Positions 31,615 to 40,230 of a DNA stretch of 64,000 bases are shown here, piece by piece. The notes beneath the pieces were generated by a model. It searched no databases. It saw nothing but the letters and a program-made list of their open reading frames with translations, and was not told where the DNA came from. The DNA is from Gammaproteobacteria bacterium UBA7310 (GTDB lineage Bacteria > Pseudomonadota > Gammaproteobacteria > Pseudomonadales > Ketobacteraceae): assembly GCA_002471665.1 (NCBI GenBank), contig DKQK01000015.1, forward strand, positions 39,981 to 103,980, given 5' to 3'. Within the stretch, counting starts at the first letter, position 1. Every line of letters begins with the position of its first letter. The position numbers and the translations under genes were made by a program.

Positions 31615-32139
31615 ATGATCCGCACCCCGGCGATAGTGGCCATCCTGGCCCTGATTAGCACCCCTGTCCTTGCGGCCAAGGTGTATAAGTACACCGACGA
31701 CAGCGGCAACACCGTATTTACCGATGAACCGGTCCAGGGCGCGGAAGAGCTGGATGTTCAGCCTGTTCCCACCATTCCCGCCATCATTCCCAAGGTCGAT
31801 ACCGCACCGGCCACGGAAACGGAAGCGGAATTCAGCTACAACAAGATGACCATTATTCTCCCCGGTGACGGCGAGCATTTCGTTAACAACGGTGGGGAAG
31901 TGACCGTGCAGGTAGCCTTATCCCCTGCCCTGCGCAATACCGACAAACTGCAGCTGTTTTTCAATGGCTCAGCCTACGGCGAGCCGAAGCGAACCAACAC
32001 ATTCAAGCTCAGCAATCTGGATCGCGGGGAATACGCAGCCTATGTGGCCGCCATTGACAATAAAGGCAAAGAAGTAGGTAAAAGCGACACCGTAACCTTT
32101 TACGTGAAGCGATCCGCAGTCGGTGGCCCCAAAAAGTAA
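31615..32139 (+). CDS. DUF4124-containing exported protein
   Basis: A 174-residue exported protein. The signal peptide IRTPAIVAILALISTPVLAA precedes a DUF4124 motif, KVYKYTDDSGNTVFTDEPV, at the mature N-terminus. The second half (NNGGEVTVQVALSPALRNTD and YAAYVAAIDNKGKEVG) looks like an Ig-type beta-sandwich. Proteins with this layout often lie between glnA and ntrBC in gammaproteobacteria, but their role is unknown. The ATG follows GGAGCAGCAAG. Confidence 0.85.
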   Translation: MIRTPAIVAILALISTPVLAAKVYKYTDDSGNTVFTDEPVQGAEELDVQPVPTIPAIIPKVDTAPATETEAEFSYNKMTIILPGDGEHFVNNGGEVTVQVALSPALRNTDKLQLFFNGSAYGEPKRTNTFKLSNLDRGEYAAYVAAIDNKGKEVGKSDTVTFYVKRSAVGGPKK

Positions 32140-32154
32140 CTCCCGCAATTTGCT

Positions 32155-32171
32155 TGCACCATATTGGTTCA
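32155..32171. promoter_or_regulatory. Candidate NtrC-binding site upstream of ntrBC
   Basis: TGCACCATATTGGTTCA matches 13 of the 14 specified bases of TGCACCA-N3-TGGTGCA. It is about 220 nt upstream of the sigma-54-like element at 32375 and suggests autoregulation by NtrC. Confidence 0.75.
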
Positions 32172-32374
32172 CAGACAAGCGACCATAGCCTAATATTCCT
32201 CCTTAACTGCACTTGGGAAACCCAATAGAGGGCATCCCAAGTGCCCATGTACCAATTCAACTCGTAATTCACCGACTTGCCAGCGCCAAAAGAGGGATTT
32301 TGTTGCGGCTAAGGATCACGATTTTGGCCCTTTCTCCTGCTTTGCGCACCAAAGTCTACCCACCGCCACATAGG

Positions 32375-32390
32375 TGGTTTGGATTTTGCA
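32375..32390 (+). promoter_or_regulatory. Sigma-54-like promoter of ntrBC
   Basis: TGGTTTGGATTTTGCA has GG and GC 10 nt apart and a perfect TTGCA -12 part, while the -24 part (TGGTTT) is weaker. It lies 30 nt before the ntrB start. Confidence 0.55.
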
Positions 32391-32420
32391 TTGGCTACTT
32401 CCATAGCTTTTGAGGTCCAC

Positions 32421-33551
32421 ATGAATCCAGTGAATACAGTAAGGGTATCAACCAATTACGATCAGTCCCGTCGCCTGATGGACCACCTCACCACCGCTGT
32501 GGTGTTGCTGGACGAACAACTGAAAGTTCAATTCGTTAATCCCGCGGCCGAGCAGTTGATGGCCGCCAGCTCCTCACAACTGGCGGGCATGGCCATTAAC
32601 ATGCTGATTCACGACAAAGACCAAACCACCCAGGCGGATCTGGAAACCGCGCTGCGTGACCTGCACCCCTTCACCAAACGGGAAGCCCAGGTCTATATAC
32701 TGAACAACCCGCAGCAGGCCACGGTGGACTACACCATTACACCGATTCGGGAAAACACCCACACCCACAGCCTGTTACTGGAACTGCGGCCACTGGACCG
32801 GCTGATGCGTATCAGTCGGGAAGACAACCTGATCAACGCCCACCATGCCACCCGGGCCCTGGTGCGCGGGGTAGCCCATGAAGTCAAGAATCCTCTTGGG
32901 GGGATACGTGGCGCAGCACAGCTTCTGGCAAGGGAACTGCCGGATGACTCCCTGCGGGAATACACTGACATCATCATCGCCGAAGTGGACCGTCTGCGAA
33001 ACCTGGTGGACCAGATGCTTGGGCCCCGCAAATTACCGAAATGGGCGCAGATCAATATCCACGAGATTCTGGAGCGGGTGCGCTCGGTATTGACCGCCGA
33101 AACCGGCGACCCGGTGGTAATTGAACGGGATTACGACCCCAGCCTGCCGGAAATGTGCGGCGATAAGGATCAATTGATTCAGGCCATCCTGAACATTGTG
33201 CGCAACGCCAAACAGGCTCTGATGGACGATGAGGAGCAGAAAAACCCAACGGTTATTCTACGCACCCGCGCCCTGCGCCAGTTCACCATCGGCCATACCC
33301 GGCACCGCCTGATCCTACTGGTGGAAATCGAAGACAACGGCCCGGGCATCAGCCAGGAAATGCAGGAAACGATGTTTTATCCCATGATCAGTGGCCGCGC
33401 CAGCGGGACTGGTCTGGGACTTTCAATCTCGCAATCCATTATTAATCAACACCACGGGTTGGTGGAATGCGAAAGCAGCCCGGGTAAAACCACTTTTAGA
33501 CTATTGCTGCCTCTGGAACAACCGGAAGAGCAAACCAATGTTGGAGCGTAG
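32421..33551 (+). CDS. glnL: Nitrogen regulation sensor kinase NtrB
   Basis: A 376-residue NtrB/GlnL histidine kinase. It has an N-terminal PAS domain (MDHLTTAVVLLDEQLKVQFV), the phosphoacceptor His153 in GVAHEVKNPLGGIRGAAQLL, and N, G1 and G2 boxes (NIVRNAKQA, EDNGPGI, GTGLGLSISQ). It phosphorylates or dephosphorylates NtrC according to PII state and thus nitrogen supply. The ATG at 32421 follows TGAGGTCCAC. An in-frame start at 32379 would lie within the sigma-54-like promoter. The stop is 4 nt before the ntrC start. Confidence 0.97.
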   Translation: MNPVNTVRVSTNYDQSRRLMDHLTTAVVLLDEQLKVQFVNPAAEQLMAASSSQLAGMAINMLIHDKDQTTQADLETALRDLHPFTKREAQVYILNNPQQATVDYTITPIRENTHTHSLLLELRPLDRLMRISREDNLINAHHATRALVRGVAHEVKNPLGGIRGAAQLLARELPDDSLREYTDIIIAEVDRLRNLVDQMLGPRKLPKWAQINIHEILERVRSVLTAETGDPVVIERDYDPSLPEMCGDKDQLIQAILNIVRNAKQALMDDEEQKNPTVILRTRALRQFTIGHTRHRLILLVEIEDNGPGISQEMQETMFYPMISGRASGTGLGLSISQSIINQHHGLVECESSPGKTTFRLLLPLEQPEEQTNVGA

Positions 33552-33555
33552 AATC

Positions 33556-34992
33556 ATGCAGGGTGATGAAAACGTCTGGATTATTGATGATGATAAATCC
33601 ATTCGCTGGGTACTGGAAAAAGCCTTGTCACAGGAAGGCATTCACACATCAACGTTCGAGTCCGGCGACTCGGCCATGAACAAACTGCGCAACACGCAGC
33701 CGGATGTGATTATCACGGATGTGCGCATGCCGGGTACCGACGGTTTGGGGTTGCTGGCTCATATTCAGGATAACTTTCCGAATCTGCCGGTGATCATCAT
33801 GACCGCCCACTCCGATCTGGACAGCGCGGTGCAATCCTACCAGGGCGGTGCCTTTGAATACCTGCCCAAACCCTTCGACCTGGACGATGCCGTCTCCCTG
33901 GTGAAACGGGCCGTGACCCACAGCCAGGAGCAACAGGCAACCGGTGGGGAACCGGTGATCAACAACAACACCGACATCATCGGTGAAGCACCGGCCATGC
34001 AGGAAGTGTTTCGCGCCATCGGCCGTTTATCCCACTCCAATATTACCGTGCTGATCAACGGTGAATCCGGAACCGGTAAAGAACTGGTGGCCGGTGCGCT
34101 GCATCGCCACAGCCCCCGCTCCGACAAACCCTTTATCGCCCTCAACATGGCGGCCATTCCCAAGGATCTGATTGAATCGGAGCTGTTCGGGCATGAGAAA
34201 GGCGCCTTTACCGGGGCGGCGGCCCAACGCCAGGGCCGCTTTGAGCAGGCCAACGGCGGCACCCTGTTTCTGGATGAAATCGGCGATATGCCACTGGATG
34301 CGCAAACCCGTTTGCTGCGGGTGCTGGCGGACGGCACCTTCTACCGCGTGGGCGGACACACCGCGGTAAAGGTGGATGTGCGTATCATTGCCGCAACACA
34401 CCAGAATCTGGAAACACTGGTTAAAGACGGTAAATTCCGCGAGGATTTGTTCCACCGCCTGAACGTCATCCGCGTTCACCTGCCCAAACTCAATGAGCGG
34501 CGCGAGGACATTCCACAACTGGCCGGGCATTTCCTGCAGAAAGCCGCCAAAGAACTGAACGTGGAAACCAAGGTATTACTGCCCGAAACCGAAGAATACA
34601 TGATGACGCTGGACTGGAAAGGTAACGTGCGTCAGTTGGAGAACACCTGCCGCTGGTTAACGGTCATGGCGTCCGGCCGCGAAGTACTGATCAGTGATCT
34701 GCCACCGGAGCTGCAGGAATCCCATGGCTCACAGGATGCCTCATCCAACTGGGAGCAGGGCCTGCGTGCCTGGGCCGATCAGGCGCTGGCCCGGGGTCAG
34801 CGGGGGCTGCTGGACAAAGCGGTACCGGCCTTTGAGCGTATCATGATTGAAACGGCCTTGAAGCATACCGCCGGACGGCGCCGGGATGCGGCCGAATTGC
34901 TGGGCTGGGGGCGCAACACCCTGACCCGGAAGATCAAAGAGTTGGGAATGAACGGCAACAATTCCGACGACGATGACGACAGCGACGAATAA
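33556..34992 (+). CDS. glnG: Nitrogen regulator NtrC
   Basis: A 478-residue sigma-54 enhancer-binding activator. The receiver has Asp55 in IITDVRMPG. The AAA+ domain has Walker A GESGTGKE near residue 169 and the sigma-54 contact motif GAFTGA at about 216. The C-terminal Fis-type helix-turn-helix is in RRRDAAELLGWGRNTLTRKI. The tail is acidic (NNSDDDDDSDE). It activates nitrogen genes such as glnA when phosphorylated by NtrB. The ATG at 33556 with GGAG 9 nt upstream gives the family N-terminus ENVWIIDDDKSIRWVLEKAL; an ATG at 33538 is possible. Confidence 0.97.
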   Translation: MQGDENVWIIDDDKSIRWVLEKALSQEGIHTSTFESGDSAMNKLRNTQPDVIITDVRMPGTDGLGLLAHIQDNFPNLPVIIMTAHSDLDSAVQSYQGGAFEYLPKPFDLDDAVSLVKRAVTHSQEQQATGGEPVINNNTDIIGEAPAMQEVFRAIGRLSHSNITVLINGESGTGKELVAGALHRHSPRSDKPFIALNMAAIPKDLIESELFGHEKGAFTGAAAQRQGRFEQANGGTLFLDEIGDMPLDAQTRLLRVLADGTFYRVGGHTAVKVDVRIIAATHQNLETLVKDGKFREDLFHRLNVIRVHLPKLNERREDIPQLAGHFLQKAAKELNVETKVLLPETEEYMMTLDWKGNVRQLENTCRWLTVMASGREVLISDLPPELQESHGSQDASSNWEQGLRAWADQALARGQRGLLDKAVPAFERIMIETALKHTAGRRRDAAELLGWGRNTLTRKIKELGMNGNNSDDDDDSDE

Positions 34993-35003
34993 TCAGAGCC
35001 GCT

Positions 35004-36236
35004 TCAGAACAATTCAACATCACCGGTAATATCCTGATCCTGAGACGCCCCACCTGCGTGGGGCGAGCAGGGTGCCGGTTGCTCTATCACGCCTTTCAAC
35101 AGCGCCTGTTGCCGCTCCGATAAATGCTCCAACAACCGACACACCGTTTGAAATGAAGCCCGCGCGCTCTCGCCGCTTTCAATTATGCCGTGGGTGGTTT
35201 GCAAGGCGCCGTCCAGGGTGGTAATCAAGTATTTTTCCTGATCATCCTCCAACCCCAACCGGGGAATCCGGTCATCCAGCTCTTCGATGGTCTGACGCAG
35301 CAACAACAGCACCTCGCTCTGAGTGCTCTGCAGGTTACTGCCCACCTGCACCAATGTTTCCCGCACAACACCGAAGGAATGGGTCAGGTTGCGGGTCTGC
35401 TCCACCAGCGCCCACTCCGTATCCAGCGCCTTGATCTTGGCATCCGTGGAACCCAGCATGGTGGGTAAAAAATCCTTGTAACGCCCATAGGCTTCCTGAT
35501 CGTCCAACGGCATGTTTTTTACCAGCAACGCCACCCGTGAATAGTTGATCTGGGTGCGACAGCCAAAGTCGTTGAAGCGTTTACCGGCATCATACAGCGT
35601 TGCCATCACTTCCTGCTCCAACGGTGAGACCGTACCCCTGGCGCTGAAAAACTGTCGGTTGAGGCGGGTTTGAAACATCAGGCTGCAGTTCAGGCCCAAC
35701 TGATTGGTCACATCAAAAAAGCGCCGGGCGATGGTATCAAAGTCCGCTGCATTGTAGGTGGCTTCGATAAACTGGATAGCCAGGCCCAATTCACTGGAAC
35801 CGCGCATGGCCACAAACGCCGTGGCAGAGGCACTTTGTGCACGCAGATCCAGTGCCTCACGATCACGCTTGAACTGACCCAGCAATCTGAGTTTGGCCAG
35901 CAGCTCATCGGTTGCAAAGGGTTTGACGATGTAATCCGTTGCCCCCATCTCGTAGCCCAGCATGCGCTCGCGCAAACTACTGTGGCTGGATAGAAACAAC
36001 ACGGGTTTATCCTGGGTAGCGGGGTTCTGCTTTAGGCGATCACAGACTTCGTATCCATTCAGCCCCGGCATTTCCACATCCAGCAAAACAAAATCCGGGT
36101 TTTCCGACTGGACTTTTTCTATTCCATCCAGGCCGTTTTCTGCGGTAACGGTTTCATACTCTTCCGACAAGGCACGGCAAATGACATTACGCACCGTCCG
36201 ATCATCATCCACCACCAATACTTTTACTGCACCCAC
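35004..36236 (-). CDS. Response regulator with uncharacterised output region
   Basis: A protein of about 410 residues. The first 125 residues are a CheY-type receiver: VKVLVVDDDRTVRNVI, phosphoacceptor Asp in FVLLDVEMPG, Lys in YIVKPF. The remaining 280 residues contain no HTH, GGDEF, EAL, HD or PP2C motif that I can see. They look alpha-helical, with heptad-like stretches (LRQTIEELDDRIPRLGLEDD), and may be a dimerising or protein-interaction output. The GTG at 36236 has GAGG 5 nt upstream; ATGs at 36269 and 36305 are also in frame but lack a ribosome site. It converges with ntrC (11 nt apart). No kinase gene adjoins. Confidence 0.85.
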   Translation of the reverse strand: MGAVKVLVVDDDRTVRNVICRALSEEYETVTAENGLDGIEKVQSENPDFVLLDVEMPGLNGYEVCDRLKQNPATQDKPVLFLSSHSSLRERMLGYEMGATDYIVKPFATDELLAKLRLLGQFKRDREALDLRAQSASATAFVAMRGSSELGLAIQFIEATYNAADFDTIARRFFDVTNQLGLNCSLMFQTRLNRQFFSARGTVSPLEQEVMATLYDAGKRFNDFGCRTQINYSRVALLVKNMPLDDQEAYGRYKDFLPTMLGSTDAKIKALDTEWALVEQTRNLTHSFGVVRETLVQVGSNLQSTQSEVLLLLRQTIEELDDRIPRLGLEDDQEKYLITTLDGALQTTHGIIESGESARASFQTVCRLLEHLSERQQALLKGVIEQPAPCSPHAGGASQDQDITGDVELF

Positions 36237-36375
36237 GTCAGCCTCGCCATCGATCCCTGACCATCTCATAAGTGTAGATAAGATGGCCGTGCTCACAATG
36301 GGCAATTGGATATATAGAAATCATCTCTAAGAATAAAAACAAGGCGCTGCCGCTAACCCGGTTAGTTGAACCCGA

Positions 36376-36999
36376 TTAGTCAAACCAAGTCTGTGGATGC
36401 TCTGCGGATGCCGCCACAAAGGCGGCCTGTATATCCTCTTCAAGGTTTTTACCCAACGACAACGGCGGCAGGTCATCCGGTGCAAAAAAATCCGCCTGAT
36501 GGGTTTCCAGACCCGCTGCTGGCTTGCTCTTGCCATCGCATTCGCAGATAAAGTGCAGCTTATAAAAATCCCGCGCATCGGCCGGATACCCGCCGCTGGC
36601 TTTATGGCGTAACGCATACAAGTGCTTTGCCGTTACCGTAAGGCAGGCCTCTTCCCGCACTTCCTTTTCCACATTGCGCGCTGCCGATAAACCAACGTCA
36701 GCATAACCTCCGGGCATGGCCCAGCGTCCGTCTTCTTTTTCCTGCACCAATAAAATCCGGCCCCCTCGTATCACCGCTCCCCGCACTTCCACCTTGGGCG
36801 TTACATACCCCGTCTCCCCGGTGGCAAACAAACCCCGCACCTGTTCAAGAGGCACCGCACCCAACTGCGCCAGCATGCACTGGGCAATGGATTCTATTTC
36901 CTGATAGCGCTCGCGATCAAAATCACAACCGGTAAACTGCTGACCGGTTTGGGCCAGAGCCTGCAAGCGTTTGGCCATTGACAGCCAGTGGGATTCCAT
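36376..36999 (-). CDS. Nudix hydrolase
   Basis: A 207-residue Nudix hydrolase. The Nudix box is GGYADVGLSAARNVEKEVREEACL, of the form GX5EX7REUXEEXGU with Cys where Gly is usual near its end. The N-terminal 60 residues form the helical extension (LQALAQTGQQFTGCDFDRER) of the group acting on nucleoside diphosphates linked to another moiety, such as ADP-ribose or CoA-like compounds. The ATG at 36999 shares one base with the stop of the upstream SDR (TGATG), which implies translational coupling. Substrate not determinable. Confidence 0.92.
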   Translation of the reverse strand: MESHWLSMAKRLQALAQTGQQFTGCDFDRERYQEIESIAQCMLAQLGAVPLEQVRGLFATGETGYVTPKVEVRGAVIRGGRILLVQEKEDGRWAMPGGYADVGLSAARNVEKEVREEACLTVTAKHLYALRHKASGGYPADARDFYKLHFICECDGKSKPAAGLETHQADFFAPDDLPPLSLGKNLEEDIQAAFVAASAEHPQTWFD

Positions 37000-37742
37000 C
37001 AAAAAGCCTTTTCGATGATGCTGTCCGGCACCATCGGCATGACCCGCCCCAACACCGACCAGGGCAACGCCGGTACGATGATATTGGCTTTACCTTTCAC
37101 AATACCGTCAACGATATCTTTCGCGGCTTTTTCGGCACTGATCACAAAAGGATACTTTTCCATGTTGGGGGCAATGTCGGTTTTGACAAATCCGGGGTGT
37201 ACCGCCACCACGCTGATGCCGTGTTTCTTGAGTTCAATCCGAGTGGTATCCAGGTAACTGCTGAAGCCGGCTTTTGATGCGGAATAGGCCGCGCTGCCGG
37301 GAATACCCTTAAACGCCGACACCGAGGAAATCCCCACTGCCGTACCCTTGCCCTGCTGCCGAAAAATCCGCGCAGCACCGTCAATGGTGGCCATACCGCC
37401 TACCAGGTTAATCTGGATAATACGCTGATCCTTGGCGAAATCCCCGGCGCCGGTTTTATTGACGCCGGTAATACCTGCATTGGCAACCACACAATCCAGT
37501 TGCCCCAGCTGCGCCTGCGCTTGTTCCAGCGCCGGCAATATGCTGTCGGTGTCGGCCACATCAAGGGCGATGCAGTGCACCTTGACCTGAGGGTACTGCC
37601 GCTGGATATCGGCCGCAATTTCTTCCAACACCTCCTGGCGCCGGGCCAGCAACGCCAGATGGATACTGCGCCGGGCAAACTCATAGGCAAGCGCTTTTCC
37701 AATACCGGAAGAAGCACCGGTTATCGCCACTGTCTGGATCAT
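36999..37742 (-). CDS. Short-chain dehydrogenase/reductase
   Basis: A 247-residue classical SDR with cofactor motif TGASSGIGKALAYEFARR, NAG in VVANAGITG, catalytic Ser in GISSVSAF and Tyr/Lys in AAYSASKAGF. It would oxidise or reduce a carbonyl or alcohol with NADP(H). The ATG at 37742 follows GGAAAGGTGATTCGA; a longer in-frame start at 37802 precedes that site. It is co-transcribed with the Nudix gene. Its C-terminus (FVKTDIAPNMEKYPFVISAE, then KAAKDIVDGIVKGKANIIVP) suggests the short lipid- or fatty-aldehyde-type SDR group. Substrate unknown. Confidence 0.92.
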   Translation of the reverse strand: MIQTVAITGASSGIGKALAYEFARRSIHLALLARRQEVLEEIAADIQRQYPQVKVHCIALDVADTDSILPALEQAQAQLGQLDCVVANAGITGVNKTGAGDFAKDQRIIQINLVGGMATIDGAARIFRQQGKGTAVGISSVSAFKGIPGSAAYSASKAGFSSYLDTTRIELKKHGISVVAVHPGFVKTDIAPNMEKYPFVISAEKAAKDIVDGIVKGKANIIVPALPWSVLGRVMPMVPDSIIEKAF

Positions 37743-37853
37743 TCGAATCACCTTTCCTTTCATATTCCGGTAACTGCTGACACAACCTGGTAACAGTTGC
37801 AATCAACAAGTGCGGGTTACGTTAACAGATGCGGGGCCACCGGTCACCCACTC

Positions 37854-39473
37854 TCAGGGGGCGTCACTGGCCGGGTTGCGGATGATCTCCGGCTCATGCA
37901 TGAGGTCGTCTATTTCGTCTGCGCGCTTCAGCACCTTCATCATCTGCTGGGCAATGCGGCGGTGCCAGGCAACCCATTGCGTCGCCTGACTCACATCGTG
38001 ACTGAATACCTCGTGGCTGCGCAGACGTGAAAACACTTCCCGGTTGACGCGTTCGGCATCCAGCAGTACTGCATCCAGTTTCTCACTGATCCGTTCTCTG
38101 GGCTCCTCACCGGCCACCGCCTGGATAAAACGGCGAAAACTCGCCTCAAACGGCAACAGGATCGCTTCAAAGGCCGAATCCTTGGGCCTGGCATCGGACT
38201 TCAGTGTAAGTTGGTACCACTGCAGGGCATTGGCGAGGCTCTGACTGCATTTAATGATTTTACTGAAGGCATCCGCGTTCACATGGGCCATGGGTTGACG
38301 CAAGGTGGCCACTACGTAGCCATCAAATTTCTCCAGCAATTCAAACAGGGTTTGAATCTGTTCATGGGTATCCGGGCCGTTTTCTTCACGCACAATGATC
38401 GACGCCACCAGTTGCGCCAGATTATCCAACTCCTTACTGATGGATTGCAGGGCCAGAGGCGGCATCTGCACGATATTTTTATCCAGAAAACGCAAGCGCA
38501 GATGGGCGCTTTCGCGCTTGCCGAAGCGCCGCGATAAAAAGCGTGTGACCCGGGGTTCCAGCGGGATCATGATCATCACCCCCGCCAGATTAAACAGTGA
38601 ATGATAGATGGCAAGCCAGAACGCAGCGTTGCCGCCCATCAACTGCCGGTTATAGGCCTCTGTAAACAAACCCGAGACCAGGGGCAACAACAGCAAGGCG
38701 GCAAACCCGGCCGTGATATTAAACGCCACATGAGCCCAGGCCACCCGCTTGGCATTGGCGGTGGCCCCCAGGGTCGCCAGCAACGCAGTGGAGGTGGTGC
38801 CCACGTTCGCGCCGATCACGGCGGCAGCCCCCAGGGAAAGCGGAATGAGGCCGCCGTTAACCAGGGTCAGTATCATCGCCATGGAGGCGCTGGAGGACTG
38901 CATGATCACCGTCAGCAGGAAGCCCAACGCCAGCAGCAGTAAGACATGCGGTACATCAAAGGCGCCCTCGTCCAGAAACAGCAGCTGATCCTGATAGGCG
39001 GACATACTGCCCTGGAGGAAGTCCAATCCCACGAACAACAGACCAAAACCGGTAAGCGCACTGCCCAGGGCCCGCCAGCGGGCACCGCGCCCCAGCACCT
39101 GCAGGAACGCTCCCACCCCCACCATCGGCAGGGCAAACAGCTGTACCTGCACTTTGAAACCGATCAGGGCCACGATCCAGGCGGTCATGGTGGTGCCCAC
39201 ATTGCTGCCGAACACTACCCACACCGCCTGCCCCATGGACAGCAGGCGGGCATTGACGAACCCAATGGTGGCCACGGTGACCACGCTGGAACTCTGTACC
39301 AGTGCCGTCAATAAAAAGCCGGAAAAGAAACCGCGCCGCTTGGTGTTGGTGCTGCGATGCAGATACAGATCCAGTTTATCCCCGGCGGACTGCTTCAGAC
39401 CATCGGTCAGCAACATCATACCGATCAAAAATAATCCAATCCCACCCAGCACCGTGCCCAAGGCAATCAACAT
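37854..39473 (-). CDS. Na/Pi cotransporter family protein with PhoU-like tail
   Basis: A 539-residue membrane protein of the NptA/Na-Pi cotransporter II family. The duplicated QSSS motifs are in LLTALVQSSSVVTVATIGFV and LTVIMQSSSASMAMILTLV, each followed by a GSNVGTT or GANVGTT loop, the hallmark of the family. About eight to nine membrane segments span residues 1-320. The C-terminal 200 residues are helical and PhoU-like. It probably exports or takes up phosphate with sodium. It is monocistronic, and no pst or pho genes are near. Confidence 0.93.
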   Translation of the reverse strand: MLIALGTVLGGIGLFLIGMMLLTDGLKQSAGDKLDLYLHRSTNTKRRGFFSGFLLTALVQSSSVVTVATIGFVNARLLSMGQAVWVVFGSNVGTTMTAWIVALIGFKVQVQLFALPMVGVGAFLQVLGRGARWRALGSALTGFGLLFVGLDFLQGSMSAYQDQLLFLDEGAFDVPHVLLLLALGFLLTVIMQSSSASMAMILTLVNGGLIPLSLGAAAVIGANVGTTSTALLATLGATANAKRVAWAHVAFNITAGFAALLLLPLVSGLFTEAYNRQLMGGNAAFWLAIYHSLFNLAGVMIMIPLEPRVTRFLSRRFGKRESAHLRLRFLDKNIVQMPPLALQSISKELDNLAQLVASIIVREENGPDTHEQIQTLFELLEKFDGYVVATLRQPMAHVNADAFSKIIKCSQSLANALQWYQLTLKSDARPKDSAFEAILLPFEASFRRFIQAVAGEEPRERISEKLDAVLLDAERVNREVFSRLRSHEVFSHDVSQATQWVAWHRRIAQQMMKVLKRADEIDDLMHEPEIIRNPASDAP

Positions 39474-39681
39474 ACACCCCCCTGTTCAATGACTCCGTTG
39501 ATAATGCTAAGCGCTATTCTAAACACTTTTGCCGCCTCTTATTATTAACCTTGGTCAACCGGGTGCCGGGCAGCCTCCATTTTCAAAGGCCTGATTCAGC
39601 TCACATTCAGTTAAGCCCACCTATGGTATAAACGCGTTCATAACAGGCCTTGGACCTGTTTATTACAACGGAGAGACCAAT

Positions 39682-40221
39682 ATGAAATCAGTAATAACCC
39701 ATTCCGCCTTTGTACTCACCTTGCTGGCCGCAGGTTCTGCGATGGCTGCCGATCCTTACGCCGGGGGCAGTATTGTCTTCCTGGATGCCGATGCAACCGA
39801 CGTAAGAGGTGCCGATGCCTCCCTCACGGGGGTTACCGGGCGCCTGGGGGCCATGGCCAATGACAACATCGGTGGCGAAGTCAGGGTTACCCTTGGGGTT
39901 GGCGACGACTCAGTGCTGTCCGGGGTCTTTGAAACCGATGTGGAACTCAACAGCATGATCGGCGGCTACCTGCGGGCGGGCATCCCGGCCGGGCCCAGCT
40001 TTTATCCCTACGCCATTCTGGGTTTTACCCGAGTGGAATTGGAATACTCCAATCCGAATTTTGGCAATGAGTCCGAAAGCGACACAGATGTGTCCTATGG
40101 TTTTGGGGTGGACCTGAGCCTGGACCGCAACCTGAGCCTGAACGTGGAATACATGAACTACTTCGATAAGGACAGTGACGAGATCAGTGGTTTTTCCATT
40201 GGCATCGCCTCCAAAATCTAA
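39682..40221 (+). CDS. Small outer-membrane beta-barrel protein
   Basis: A 179-residue exported protein. The signal peptide KSVITHSAFVLTLLAAGSAMAA is followed by about eight beta strands with alternating hydrophobic residues (YAGGSIVFLDAD, GGYLRAGIPAGPSFYPYAIL, VSYGFGVDLSLDRNLSLNVE) ending in SIGIASKI. This resembles the OmpA/OmpW-type 8-strand barrel superfamily. The ATG follows ACGGAGAGACC. It converges with mshQ, 9 nt apart. The function is unknown, probably structural or in adhesion. Confidence 0.8.
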   Translation: MKSVITHSAFVLTLLAAGSAMAADPYAGGSIVFLDADATDVRGADASLTGVTGRLGAMANDNIGGEVRVTLGVGDDSVLSGVFETDVELNSMIGGYLRAGIPAGPSFYPYAILGFTRVELEYSNPNFGNESESDTDVSYGFGVDLSLDRNLSLNVEYMNYFDKDSDEISGFSIGIASKI

Positions 40222-40230
40222 CGCCATGGG

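Noticed and set aside
30249..31712. A 487-codon minus-strand frame opposite glnA
   Set aside because: glnA is certain on the plus strand; the antisense frame is a codon-bias shadow with no recognisable motif.
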